Origin: DATDMG01 sp036518955 | Lineage (GTDB): Bacteria > Actinomycetota > Actinomycetes > Actinomycetales > Kineosporiaceae | Direction: 5' to 3' | DNA length: 24,322 bases | Assembly (NCBI GenBank): GCA_036518955.1 | Contig: DATDMG010000391.1 | Coordinates: forward strand, 1 to 24,322 | Shown here: positions 7,565 through 15,333 of the stretch, one piece after another | How the letters are laid out: each line of letters begins with the position of its first letter | Numbering within the stretch: the first letter of the stretch is position 1 | The notes under the pieces: generated by a model | Database searches by the model: none | Seen by the model: only the letters and a program-made list of their open reading frames with translations | Told to the model about the DNA's origin: nothing | Translations under genes and position numbers: made by a program

Positions 7565-7861
7565 CGACGTCGTCGCCGCTCGGCTCCTGCCCCGTGACTG
7601 TCACCCATGCCGTCGAACCTGCCGAGAATCACCGCAGGTGGCATCGTTCCGAGGGGATGAGTTGCGGGTGGGCGGACCACGTTTCCGGCGCCCCCCTGGT
7701 CAGCCGCCCTGTGGCAGCCGAACGGACCGGCCCGGCGCGCCAGGGCTCTCGGCCGTCCGACCGTGAGCGCGGGCGCTCAATCATGCCGCGGGGATGAGGA
7801 GCCGGTCCCGGACGTCCAGGAAGCTCAGCCGACATGGGAGGAACCCGTCGTGTCGTCGGGG

Positions 7862-7891
7862 CTTGGTCGCCTTCACCTTGGTCGCCTTCAC
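7862..7891. repeat. 15-bp perfect tandem duplication
   Basis: CTTGGTCGCCTTCAC occurs at 7862-7876 and again at 7877-7891. Confidence 0.92.
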
Positions 7892-7958
7892 GGGGGTCGC
7901 GGCGCGCTGGTCCGGTGTGGTGAGCGGAGCTGCCGGTCTGGGCGCCGCCGCCGGCCCG

Positions 7959-7992
7959 CTCGTGGGGGGCGTGGCCTCGTGGGGGGCGTCGC
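7959..7992. repeat. 17-bp tandem duplication
   Basis: CTCGTGGGGGGCGTGGC (7959-7975) is followed by CTCGTGGGGGGCGTCGC (7976-7992), 16 of 17 bases identical. A 17-base unit changes the reading frame of anything encoded across it. Confidence 0.9.
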
Positions 7993-8025
7993 CCGGCGCG
8001 TCGTCGACCCGGGCGTGCGCATCTC

Positions 8026-8065
8026 GTCGATCCGGGCGTCAGCGGGTCGATCCGGGCGTCAGCGG
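8026..8065. repeat. 20-bp perfect tandem duplication
   Basis: GTCGATCCGGGCGTCAGCGG occurs at 8026-8045 and again at 8046-8065. A diverged partial copy (GTCGACCCGGGCGT) begins at about 8003. Confidence 0.92.
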
Positions 8066-8123
8066 CCGGCGACCGCGATTCGATCTCAGCGGGCGGTGCT
8101 CTCCGGGCTGGGGTTGCTGCTGG

Positions 8124-8157
8124 TCGTACTCGGCATCAACTCGTACTCGGCATCAAC
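8124..8157. repeat. 17-bp perfect tandem duplication
   Basis: TCGTACTCGGCATCAAC occurs at 8124-8140 and immediately again at 8141-8157. Confidence 0.92.
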
Positions 8158-8164
8158 GCCTCGG

Positions 8165-8200
8165 GGACCTCCGGCTGGGGCGGTACGACAGGACCTCCGG
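8165..8200. repeat. 10-bp direct repeat, 26-base period
   Basis: GGACCTCCGG occurs at 8165-8174 and 8191-8200. This is the shortest of the set and could be chance in such GC-rich DNA. Confidence 0.55.
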
Positions 8201-8217
8201 GTGGGCTTCCGGTCAGC

Positions 8218-8838
8218 TCATGGCATGGCCGTCCGCGACCGCGTCCCGCTGCGGGCAGCGGACCGCAGCCCGAGCGCCATGACGGCCCCGATCACTCCGA
8301 AGATCACAAGCCATCCGCCGAGCACAAAGACCAGAACAGTCAGTGAGATTTCGGGGAAGATCAAGAGTACCAGCCCTGCCAGAATGCTCACCACGCTGGC
8401 GCCGAGGCTTTGACTCCGATCCGGCATCTCGTCATGGGCTAGCGTCATGAAGCCCTGCGTCACACCATTGACGATCCAGTAGATGCCGAGGATCACAGCC
8501 AATACGGAGACCGTGAGCGAGAGATGGCGAAGCGCATACAGGCCCACGATGAAGGAGAGAAGGCCGAGAAGGCAGGACATCGTCCTCGCGGTGTCGCTCG
8601 CCGTCGTGTCAAGGGCGCGGACGAACTGGTAGATGCCAGACGCGATCAGCTGGACTCCGAAGAGGACGGCGATGATGGCCACCGTCGGCTTCGGCCACAC
8701 CAGCACCGCGATCCCGACGACGATGTTCACCACAGCGAAGAGCATGACCCAGGCCCAGTGACGTCCCAACTCGCCCCATGGGTCCGTGGAATGGGAAGTT
8801 CGTCCGTCCGTGGAGTCCCGTCGAGTCGGCACGTTCAT
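8218..8838 (-). CDS. HdeD/DUF308-family membrane protein
   Basis: A 206-residue protein starting at the ATG at 8838, supported by GAGAAGG five bases upstream; the open frame continues further upstream but without a start of similar quality. After a polar N-terminus (about 1-25) there are six membrane helices in three pairs: about 29-47, 53-73, 86-103, 108-127, 146-162 and 166-190. This pairing, with short turns such as WPKPTVAIIAVLFG, ILGIYWIVNGVTQGF and FPEISLTVLVFVLGGW, is the hallmark of HdeD-like DUF308 proteins. In Escherichia coli HdeD is linked to acid resistance, but the role of actinobacterial members is not established. The gene stands alone: an 892-base non-coding gap lies downstream and a 402-base divergent intergenic region upstream. 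Confidence 0.88.
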   Translation of the reverse strand: MNVPTRRDSTDGRTSHSTDPWGELGRHWAWVMLFAVVNIVVGIAVLVWPKPTVAIIAVLFGVQLIASGIYQFVRALDTTASDTARTMSCLLGLLSFIVGLYALRHLSLTVSVLAVILGIYWIVNGVTQGFMTLAHDEMPDRSQSLGASVVSILAGLVLLIFPEISLTVLVFVLGGWLVIFGVIGAVMALGLRSAARSGTRSRTAMP

Positions 8839-9240
8839 GGCGACCTTCTCTCGTCGCGTGCCCGCAGCAGCGATTCCCTGCGGCGGCGGGCGGCGGTCTG
8901 TTCGCCGTTCATCGGCATCCTGGGAGCGACGGTCCTCGTCGGCCTCATCCTGGAAGGGTGAGCCGTTGGCACGCGCACACCACTCCCACCCGGTCCCACC
9001 CGGCATCGTGCCGTGCGTCGGCGACGGTACGGCGTCGATGGGCGGTGGTCGTCGGGTCGATGGGTGGTGGTCGTCGGGTCGATGGGTGGTGGTCGTCGGT
9101 AGGCGATCGCCGGGCCCGGCGTAGTCCGGTTCCTTCGTGCGGTCCGGTTCGTCTGCGCGCCGGCCGACACATGTTCACCCCGAGGAGATGAGGCCGGGGA
9201 CGACCGTTACCCGCATGATCCCTGTGAAGGGAGGGCCGGG
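8839..9240. other. 402-base divergent intergenic region
   Basis: This region must hold the promoters of the HdeD-like gene (minus) and the P-loop/repeat gene (plus). It contains a three-copy 22-bp tandem repeat at 9034-9099. A plus-strand frame ending at 8961 closes with a hydrophobic piece, SPFIGILGATVLVGLI, which might be the tail of a lost small membrane protein, but there is no usable start. I see no other structure and no clear promoter hexamers. Confidence 0.6.
9034..9099. repeat. 22-bp tandem repeat, three copies
   Basis: Three adjacent copies at 9034-9055, 9056-9077 and 9078-9099 start GTCGATGGG and end GGTGGTCGTCGG. The second and third are identical and the first differs at one base (C for T). 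It lies 140-210 bases before the start of the 1053-residue P-loop/repeat gene. Confidence 0.93.
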
Positions 9241-12200
9241 ATGGTTCGCCGCTGGGCTGAAGAACAACAGAAGGTGCCTACGGCCGCGCGTCGACGCCGA
9301 TCGCCCCGACTCGCGGGCGACAGCGCGGGTCCAGCTCCAGGTGCAGGAGTCCTGGCTTCGCGTCAAGGAACGTCCCCGGGACGGATGGGTGGAGAAACAG
9401 ACCGGGACGTCTGCGGCATTCCGTTGCCCCGGGCGATCGCTCTCGGGCCGGGAAGCTTCGGCGTGCGTCCTCCGCTGGTGGCGGTCGGCCCGCACGTCCG
9501 GGCACCGATGGGCCGTCAAACCCCGTACCTGCGACGGGCTGTCGATGAGCGGCTACATTTAGTTGTCAAGTCGGTGATGGTGGGTCGCGTCCGTATGGTC
9601 GTTCTGATCGGTGCGGACGGGGTCGGCAAGACCAGGGCCTGCTGGGAGGCTGTTCAGGAGCTGCCCTCGGACTGGCGGATCTGGCACCCGGCCACGGCGA
9701 AGGACCTCCTTCGCGGTGTCGAGCGACGCCGTGGTCGTCGCCATGAGCCGTTCATGGCGCCCCGGACGGTCGTGTGGCTGGACGGTCTCGAGCGATACCT
9801 GGATCCGAACGGGGAGTGCACACCTCGCCTGGTCGGATCCCTTTCCGCCGTGCTCCACGGGGTCTCGCGGAAGCCGGCGCTCGTCCTGGGCACGCTCTGG
9901 ACCGGTGTGGATCGCTGGTTGGCGACATCGACGTGCGGCGACAGCGCAACCCGGCAGGCAATCGCCGACCTGCTGCTCGGATGCGAGTACTACCTTCCTG
10001 ACACGTTGTCCTCCGAGGAACTGGATGTCGCGCGGAGCCTCGCCAGGGGGGATCCGCGATGGCGGAAAGCTCTCGAGGTGTCGCGAGAACGGCCGATCGC
10101 GTTCCTCGCCGGGACGACCTCGATCCTCGCCCGGTACGTGCAGGGCGCTCCAGCCGTGAGAGCGGTGTTGACGGCGGCGGCGGACGCGCGACGAGCCGGG
10201 GCCCCGGCTGAGCTTCCGTTGAGGTTCCTGGAGCGGGCAGCCCTGGGTTATCTGCCGTCCGACACCGACGGTCACGCGTCGGGTGAGGACCGGAGCACGG
10301 CCCATGTTCGGGAGACGATACGAGGCGCGTTGGTCCTCGCGACGATCGGTCGAGGTGGCGTTCCCGGCCCGTTGCAGGTGGTCCGCGTCGACGCGCAAGG
10401 CTCAGCTGACGCCGGCCCCACCGTCGTCCTGTCGGGGACCCTGGCCCACTACCTGGCTCGTCGCCGAGCCACCCAGCAGCCCAGGGACAGCCTCTGGCGC
10501 GCCGCTCTGAGCAGTTTTTCGCATCCTGCTGTCTTGGGATCCATGGCACGCGCAGCCGAGGACCGAGCGCGTTATGGTCCGGCGGCTCGCCTCTACGAGA
10601 GAGCGGCGGCGCTGGGGAACGCGGAGGCGGCAACGCGTCTGGCACTTCTGCAGGATCGTTTCGGAGATGAGCAGGGTGCCGAGCGGACTGCGGCAGAGGT
10701 TGTGGCCGACCGCGGGCGAGATGCGTGGACGGCGTTGGCGAGGCAGCGGCGGGAGGCCGGTGACGAGGCAGGGGCGCGGCGCGCAGTGGAACTCGGTTCA
10801 GCGGCTGGGAATCTCCACGCCCTGACCATGCTGGCGCGGGAGGCCGAGCAGCTGGGGGATGCCGCCGCCGCCGAGCGTGCCGCGGAGCAGGCAGCCCGCG
10901 CCGGATATCACCACGTGTGGACACTCCTGGGCGTACGACGTCGTTGTGCCGGAGACATGGTCAACGCCCTCTCGGCGTTCGAGCGGGCGGGCCGAGCCGG
11001 AAACCCGGAATCCTGGATCGAGGTGGCGCGTTGGGAGGAGACGTCGGGTCGCCCGGTACGTGCGGAGCACGCCGCACGGATGGCAGCCGTGGCGGGGTGC
11101 ACCTCAGCGTGGCGTGCTCTGGCATTGCTGCGTGACGAGGCCGGGAATGACCAAGGAGCCGAACGAGCCGCCCGAGCGGCGGCGGACTGGGGAGACGCGA
11201 CGGGCTGGACGGCCGTGGCCCGGCGGCGCGAGAGCGCGGGGCACCTGCGCGCGGCCCGGACGGCCTTCGAACAGGCCGGCCTGGCGGGCGACGTCCTGGC
11301 ATGGACCGAAGTGGCTCGTCTGTACGAACAATCGGGTGACTGCGCCGCCGCCGAGCGTGCCGCCGCTCGAGGCGCGGCGTCGGGGGTCAGCGACGCCTGG
11401 CTCGAACTGGCTCTGATGCGCGAACAAGCCGATGACGAGATGGCGGCGGCGCGGGCGCTGGCTCACGCGGGCCCGGACGGTGATGGGCGGAGCTGGACTC
11501 GCTTCGCGCGCGTCAGAGCGAGAGCTGGCGACCCCACCAGGGCCGATCTCGCGTATGAGCGCGCGGCGCACCACGGTGATGCGCTCGCGTGGGCTGAGGT
11601 CGCCCGCCGCCGCGAGTACCGCGGGCGCCGGCACGAGGCCGAGGACGCTGCCGACCGAGCGGCCCGTCATGGCGATCCCTCGGCGTGGACGGCGTTGGCA
11701 CTCATCCGGGAGGAGGTCGGCGACGCGGACGGCGCCGACGCAGCCGCGCGTCGAGCGGCCGTGGAGGGCCGCCCACAAACGTGGGCAGCCCTGGGCTGGG
11801 TACGGGCACGGGCTGGGAACCGCAGCTCCGCGCTCGCCGCCTGTCGGAACGGCGCAACAGCGGGAAGCCACGAAGCGTGGGGGTTCCTGGCACAACTGCA
11901 AGCCGAGGCTGGGGACCTAACCGCTGCGGAGGACTCGTTCCATCAGGCCATCAGGGTGGGCAGTGTCGGCGCGTGGGGAGGGCTCGCGCAGTTGCGGGAG
12001 CGGGCAGGTGATCGAGCTGGAGCCGAACGAGCCGCCGAAGCTGCTGAAAGGTACGGAACCAATGCGTGGAGCGTCCTGGCCAAGGAGTGGCATCGTGTCG
12101 GAGACCACGCCGCTGCGGAGTTCGCGGCAGTGCGAGCGGCGGGACTCGGCGACGTGGATGCGCTCCTCGGTCTCAGCTATAAGCACGAGCGCGAGGACCG

Positions 12201-12402
12201 CGGCAGGGCACAGCGGCTGGCCCGGATGGCGGTCGCGGCGGGGAGCCGCACCGCCCTTGACGTCCTGGTTCGTCTGTACGAGAGCAGGGGGCAGCGCGAG
12301 GCCTCGCAGGACCTGAGGCGCTTGGGGGTCACCGAGGAGGGAGAGCCGCAGCCGAGGCCACCGCGAGGCACGCCCGGGGGGAGCTTCACCCCGGCCGGAT
12401 GA
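9241..12402 (+). CDS. P-loop NTPase with about eighteen 32-residue TPR/Sel1-like repeats
   Basis: A 1053-residue protein. The ATG at 9241 follows AAGGGAGG at good spacing. Residues 1-85 are Arg/Gly/Pro-rich and look disordered. A P-loop domain follows: the Walker A motif GADGVGKT (124-131) in VLIGADGVGKTRACWEAV, then WRIWHP, and a Walker B-like segment TVVWLDGLERYL (176-187) followed by ALVLGTLW. I recognise this GKT-R-EA / W-WHP / VVWL-E-YL pattern from actinobacterial ATPase-repeat proteins of unknown function. From about 463 to 1036 there are about 18 repeats of almost exactly 32 residues, each with an AW--LA start, a central AGD turn and an AERAA helix, so two helices per repeat. This predicts a long solenoid for protein binding coupled to an NTP-dependent switch. 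The protein is cytoplasmic by sequence. It ends 34 bases before the debranching-enzyme gene, so the two may be co-transcribed. Confidence 0.85.
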   Translation: MVRRWAEEQQKVPTAARRRRSPRLAGDSAGPAPGAGVLASRQGTSPGRMGGETDRDVCGIPLPRAIALGPGSFGVRPPLVAVGPHVRAPMGRQTPYLRRAVDERLHLVVKSVMVGRVRMVVLIGADGVGKTRACWEAVQELPSDWRIWHPATAKDLLRGVERRRGRRHEPFMAPRTVVWLDGLERYLDPNGECTPRLVGSLSAVLHGVSRKPALVLGTLWTGVDRWLATSTCGDSATRQAIADLLLGCEYYLPDTLSSEELDVARSLARGDPRWRKALEVSRERPIAFLAGTTSILARYVQGAPAVRAVLTAAADARRAGAPAELPLRFLERAALGYLPSDTDGHASGEDRSTAHVRETIRGALVLATIGRGGVPGPLQVVRVDAQGSADAGPTVVLSGTLAHYLARRRATQQPRDSLWRAALSSFSHPAVLGSMARAAEDRARYGPAARLYERAAALGNAEAATRLALLQDRFGDEQGAERTAAEVVADRGRDAWTALARQRREAGDEAGARRAVELGSAAGNLHALTMLAREAEQLGDAAAAERAAEQAARAGYHHVWTLLGVRRRCAGDMVNALSAFERAGRAGNPESWIEVARWEETSGRPVRAEHAARMAAVAGCTSAWRALALLRDEAGNDQGAERAARAAADWGDATGWTAVARRRESAGHLRAARTAFEQAGLAGDVLAWTEVARLYEQSGDCAAAERAAARGAASGVSDAWLELALMREQADDEMAAARALAHAGPDGDGRSWTRFARVRARAGDPTRADLAYERAAHHGDALAWAEVARRREYRGRRHEAEDAADRAARHGDPSAWTALALIREEVGDADGADAAARRAAVEGRPQTWAALGWVRARAGNRSSALAACRNGATAGSHEAWGFLAQLQAEAGDLTAAEDSFHQAIRVGSVGAWGGLAQLRERAGDRAGAERAAEAAERYGTNAWSVLAKEWHRVGDHAAAEFAAVRAAGLGDVDALLGLSYKHEREDRGRAQRLARMAVAAGSRTALDVLVRLYESRGQREASQDLRRLGVTEEGEPQPRPPRGTPGGSFTPAG
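10627..12350 (+). repeat. Coding repeat region: about 18 units of 96 bases
   Basis: This is the DNA behind the 32-residue repeats of the P-loop protein. Most units have diverged, but short identical stretches remain, for example GCCGCCGCCGAGCGTGCCGC at 10861 and again near 11344, and GCGTGGACGGCGTTGGC near 10723 and 11683. These suggest growth by tandem duplication or gene conversion between units. Confidence 0.7.
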
Positions 12403-12436
12403 GGATGGGCTGGACACGCGGGCCGAGAATCCTCCC

Positions 12437-14824
12437 ATGAAGCGGTCGGTGGACATCCTTGAGGGCAACACCTTTGTGGTCTGTGACGACCGCGGCGACA
12501 TCGACGGATCCCCGGCCGAGGCGCACGGCTTGTTCGACCGGGATACACGTTACCTGTCGCGGTGGGTGCTCACGCTCGACGGGGAACGGCTTGCGACGCT
12601 GTCCGTCGACACCAGCCGCTACTTCGCGGCCCAGTTCTTCATGGCTCCTGGTGTCGCCTCGGCGTATATCAATGCAAAGGTGGCAGTGATCCGGCAGCGC
12701 ACGGTGCTGCACGGGTTCCATGAAACCGTCACTCTCACCAATCACGACTCGACGCCTGCGTCCCACGAACTTGCCATTGCTGCTGAGGCTGACTTCGCCG
12801 ATCTGTTCGAGGTCAAGGACGCCACCGTGGAGCAGAAGCGTGGCAGGCGCTACCAGCGCGCTGAGCACGATCGACTGGTACTGGGTTACGAGCGGGACCA
12901 GTATCGTCGCGAAACCTGGGTTCGCGCCAGCGGCGGCGCGATCTACGATGACCATGGGTTGCGGTTCACGGTCGACCTGGCGCCCCAGCAGTCGTGGAGC
13001 ACGGAGATCGATGTGTTGGCGCTTCGTGGAAACGAGGAGGTACCGGCGTTCCGCGACCGGTCCGTCTGGGACGATCCGGAGAGCAGGCTCGGGCTGCGGC
13101 TGCTCCGGCAATCCGTCCCGGTCCTGGTCTGCAGTTGGCAGCCGCTGGAAAGGATCTACGAGCAGACCGTTCGGGACCTCGCGGCGCTGCGCTTCGACTT
13201 GCCGATCAGCCCCGGGCACCACTTGCCGGCAGCCGGATTGCCATGGTTCATGGCGGCGTTCGGCAGAGACAGCCTGATCACGAGCTTTCAGGCTCTGCCG
13301 TTCATGCCCGAGTTGGCGCATACCGCGCTGGTCACCCTCGCAGAACTCCAGGCCGTCAGGAGAGACGACTTCCGTGACGCCGAGCCGGGAAAGGTTCTGC
13401 ATGAACTTCGATTTGGTGAGCTGACAGCCTTCGAAGAGCAACCGCATTCACCGTACTACGGCAGTGCTGACGCGACTCAGTTGTGGCTCATCCTGCTCGA
13501 TGAGTACGAACGCTGGACTGGTAGGGACGACGTGGTGCACGCGCTCGAGGCATCGGCCCGGGCGGCGTTGACATGGATCGACGAGTACGGCGACCGCGAC
13601 GGCGATGGCTACGTCGAGTACGAGCGGCGCAATCCGAAGACTGGCCTTGAGAATCAGTGCTGGCGCGACTCCTGGGACTCCATACAATCAGCTGACGGCG
13701 TGCTTGCCTCGCTGCCCAGGGCGACCTGTGAGCTGCAGGGGTACGTGTACGACGCGAAACGACGGGCGGCCAGGCTGGCCCGCGTGGTGTGGGACGACCC
13801 CGCGCTGGCGGAGCGACTGGAGGAGCAGGCCGCCGATCTGAAGACTCGCTTCAATCGCGACTTCTGGTTGCCTGACCGCGGCTACTACGCCTTGGCTCTG
13901 GATGGTGAGAAGCGTCCGGTGGACAGCCTCACCTCCAATCTCGGTCATCTGCTGTGGAGCGGGATCGTCGACGACGACAAGGTCGACCGGGTGGTGGAGC
14001 TCTTGACGGGGGAGCGCCTGTACTCCGGGTGGGGCATCCGGACGTTCGCCACCGGCCAGACGGGCTACAACCCCATCGGGTACCACCTGGGTACGGTGTG
14101 GCCGCATGACACCGCCTTCGCCGTCCTCGCCCTGGCTCAGCACGGGTACGCGGCGCAAGCGGCGCAGGTCGCGATGAGCCTGCTCGAGGCAGCCGAGATG
14201 CTCGGCGGTCGTTTGCCCGAGGCGTTCGCCGGTTTCGCCCGGGAACAGACCGCATTCCCGGCCGAGTACCCCACGGCGTGCAGTCCCCAGGCGTGGGCCT
14301 CGGGCGCCCCGCTGCTGCTGATCCGCGCCCTGCTCGGGTTGGAGACCGACGGCGCCATCTTGAGGTCGCGGCCCAGACTGCCGGAGCAGATTCGCAAACT
14401 GCAGCTGCTGCGGGTACCGGGACGTTGGGGGGCCACCGACGTCGGCGTCGACCTGACCGGGCGCGTGGTGTGGTTGGAGCGGGAGGCCCCTGAAGCGAGC
14501 CCCCTCGTCGATGCGCTCGTCGAGGCAGCGCAACGGATACCGGCCGACGCCAATCTCGGTCGCCGTGCCTCCATTGGTTTCGACCTGCACCAGGCCAACA
14601 GCTACCGCGTGATCGTCGACAACGGGAGAGTCGCCGTGGACAGCCATGCAGAGGCTGCCGACTGCATCCTCGCCACCGACGAGGATACGCTGGGTGAGCT
14701 GCTGCGCGGTGAGCGCAGCCCGGTCACGACACTGATGTCCGACAGGGCAACGTTGCGCGGTGACGTCGAACTGGGAACCCAGCTCCTCAGCTTCCTCGTC
14801 CGACTTGGTGCCAGGGCCGACTGA
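12437..14824 (+). CDS. Glycogen-debranching-type (amylo-alpha-1,6-glucosidase family) protein with C-terminal SCP2-like domain
   Basis: A 795-residue protein. The N-terminal part matches the beta-rich domain of bacterial debranching-enzyme-like proteins: VDILEGNTFVVCDDRGDI, GLFDRDTRYLSRW, HGFHETVTLTNHD and ADFADLFEVK. The (alpha/alpha)6-type catalytic half has LPWFMAAFGRDSLI (GRDS at 276-279), CWRDSWDSIQ, YNPIGYHLGTVWPHDTAF and YPTACSPQAWASGAPLLL, all typical of the family. Residues from about 700 to 795 differ in character: FDLHQANSYRVIVDNGRVAV, ADCILATDEDTLGELLRGE and LRGDVELGTQLLSFL. This is the pattern of an SCP2/sterol-carrier-like domain (strand, strand, then a helix in an LLxGE context). 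A role in alpha-glucan or glycoside turnover is inferred. There is no signal peptide, so it is probably cytoplasmic. The ATG at 12437 has only a weak ribosome binding site, 34 bases after the previous gene. Confidence 0.87.
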   Translation: MKRSVDILEGNTFVVCDDRGDIDGSPAEAHGLFDRDTRYLSRWVLTLDGERLATLSVDTSRYFAAQFFMAPGVASAYINAKVAVIRQRTVLHGFHETVTLTNHDSTPASHELAIAAEADFADLFEVKDATVEQKRGRRYQRAEHDRLVLGYERDQYRRETWVRASGGAIYDDHGLRFTVDLAPQQSWSTEIDVLALRGNEEVPAFRDRSVWDDPESRLGLRLLRQSVPVLVCSWQPLERIYEQTVRDLAALRFDLPISPGHHLPAAGLPWFMAAFGRDSLITSFQALPFMPELAHTALVTLAELQAVRRDDFRDAEPGKVLHELRFGELTAFEEQPHSPYYGSADATQLWLILLDEYERWTGRDDVVHALEASARAALTWIDEYGDRDGDGYVEYERRNPKTGLENQCWRDSWDSIQSADGVLASLPRATCELQGYVYDAKRRAARLARVVWDDPALAERLEEQAADLKTRFNRDFWLPDRGYYALALDGEKRPVDSLTSNLGHLLWSGIVDDDKVDRVVELLTGERLYSGWGIRTFATGQTGYNPIGYHLGTVWPHDTAFAVLALAQHGYAAQAAQVAMSLLEAAEMLGGRLPEAFAGFAREQTAFPAEYPTACSPQAWASGAPLLLIRALLGLETDGAILRSRPRLPEQIRKLQLLRVPGRWGATDVGVDLTGRVVWLEREAPEASPLVDALVEAAQRIPADANLGRRASIGFDLHQANSYRVIVDNGRVAVDSHAEAADCILATDEDTLGELLRGERSPVTTLMSDRATLRGDVELGTQLLSFLVRLGARAD

Positions 14825-14919
14825 CCGGGCGCCGAGCTGACCGAGCGACGAACCGGACGAACCGGAGTCGGCATCGCCGACTGCGATCGCCTACCGGGCG
14901 GCGGGGCACTGGGAGGACG

Positions 14920-15333
14920 ATGGAGATGGCATGTGTTCCACGACGGCTGGCGGCCCGTTCGGCGGTCTGGCTGCTTGCACTGGCAGTCGGTGCCTGCAGT
15001 GCGAACAAGCCCGAGGTCTGCCAGCAGATGGACCAGTTGAAGGTCACCACCCGACAAGTGACAAACATGAATGTCGCTGCTGGTGGGATCGATGCCTTGA
15101 GCCAAGCTCTCAGCCAGGTGAAGCCCAAGCTGCAGAGCGTGGTCATTTCCGCTGCCAGCCAGTTCCCGACCGAGGTGTCGGATGTCCAGGCGTCGATGAG
15201 TCTGCTGCAGCGGCGTGTATCGGAGGCCAAGGCCAGCCCTACTCCGGCCACCCTGGGCGAGGTGAAGGTGGCGCTGACCAACCTGCACTCCTCGGTCGAG
15301 GCGCTCGCAAAGGCCATGGATCAGACCTGCTGA
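14920..15333 (+). CDS. Small lipoprotein with conserved Cys pair (paralog 2)
   Basis: A 137-residue protein preceded by GGGAGG (14911-14916). The ATG at 14920 is only three bases from that site, so the ATG at 14926, with nine bases, may be the true start. A signal peptide with core AVWLLALAVGAC ends at a good lipobox, VGAC (Cys 26). The mature part CSANKPEVCQQMD is followed by a helical region with LLQRRVSEAKASPTPATLGE and ends in QTC with Cys as the last residue. It is the paralog of the minus-strand lipoprotein at 6918-7325, with similar spacing between the three Cys residues. Cys 34 and the terminal Cys are candidates for a disulfide. Function unknown. It follows the debranching-enzyme gene by 95 bases on the same strand and converges on the histidine kinase gene. 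Confidence 0.82.
   Translation: MEMACVPRRLAARSAVWLLALAVGACSANKPEVCQQMDQLKVTTRQVTNMNVAAGGIDALSQALSQVKPKLQSVVISAASQFPTEVSDVQASMSLLQRRVSEAKASPTPATLGEVKVALTNLHSSVEALAKAMDQTC

Larger units (their letters stand above)
7860..8160 (+). pseudogene. Possible remnant of a small membrane-protein gene broken by a 17-bp duplication
   Basis: Two hydrophobic reading-frame pieces lie on the plus strand. One starts near 7860 and contains LVAFTGVAARWSGVVSGAAG and GLGAAAGPLVGG. The other, in a different frame near 8093-8140, contains AVLSGLGLLLVVLGIN. The 17-bp duplication at 7959-7992 sits between them, and removing one copy would put both pieces in the same frame (a shift of 17 bases converts one frame to the other). 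This is consistent with a former gene interrupted by slippage. No supported start codon remains and no family is recognised, so chance is a real alternative. Confidence 0.25.
7326..8217. other. 892-base non-coding stretch rich in short tandem duplications
   Basis: No convincing intact gene is present on either strand; the open frames are Arg/Pro/Ser-rich and match nothing I recognise. The stretch must carry the promoter of the lipoprotein gene (minus strand) and the transcript end of the HdeD-like gene. Its outstanding property is at least nine different short direct duplications, mostly adjacent two-copy units of 15-20 bases, listed separately. Confidence 0.75.

Noticed and set aside
7593..7603. 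GTGACTGTCAC palindrome, resembling a CRP-type half-site pair
   Set aside because: The spacing does not fit the CRP/FNR pattern (six or four bases between half-sites) and it lies about 270 bases from the nearest start codon.
8839..8961. Hydrophobic tail SPFIGILGATVLVGLI on the plus strand as part of a real small membrane protein
   Set aside because: The frame upstream runs antisense to the HdeD-like gene and there is no start codon with a ribosome binding site outside it.
7339..9099. The short repeats as a CRISPR array
   Set aside because: Units differ from each other, have two or three copies and mostly no spacers of constant length.
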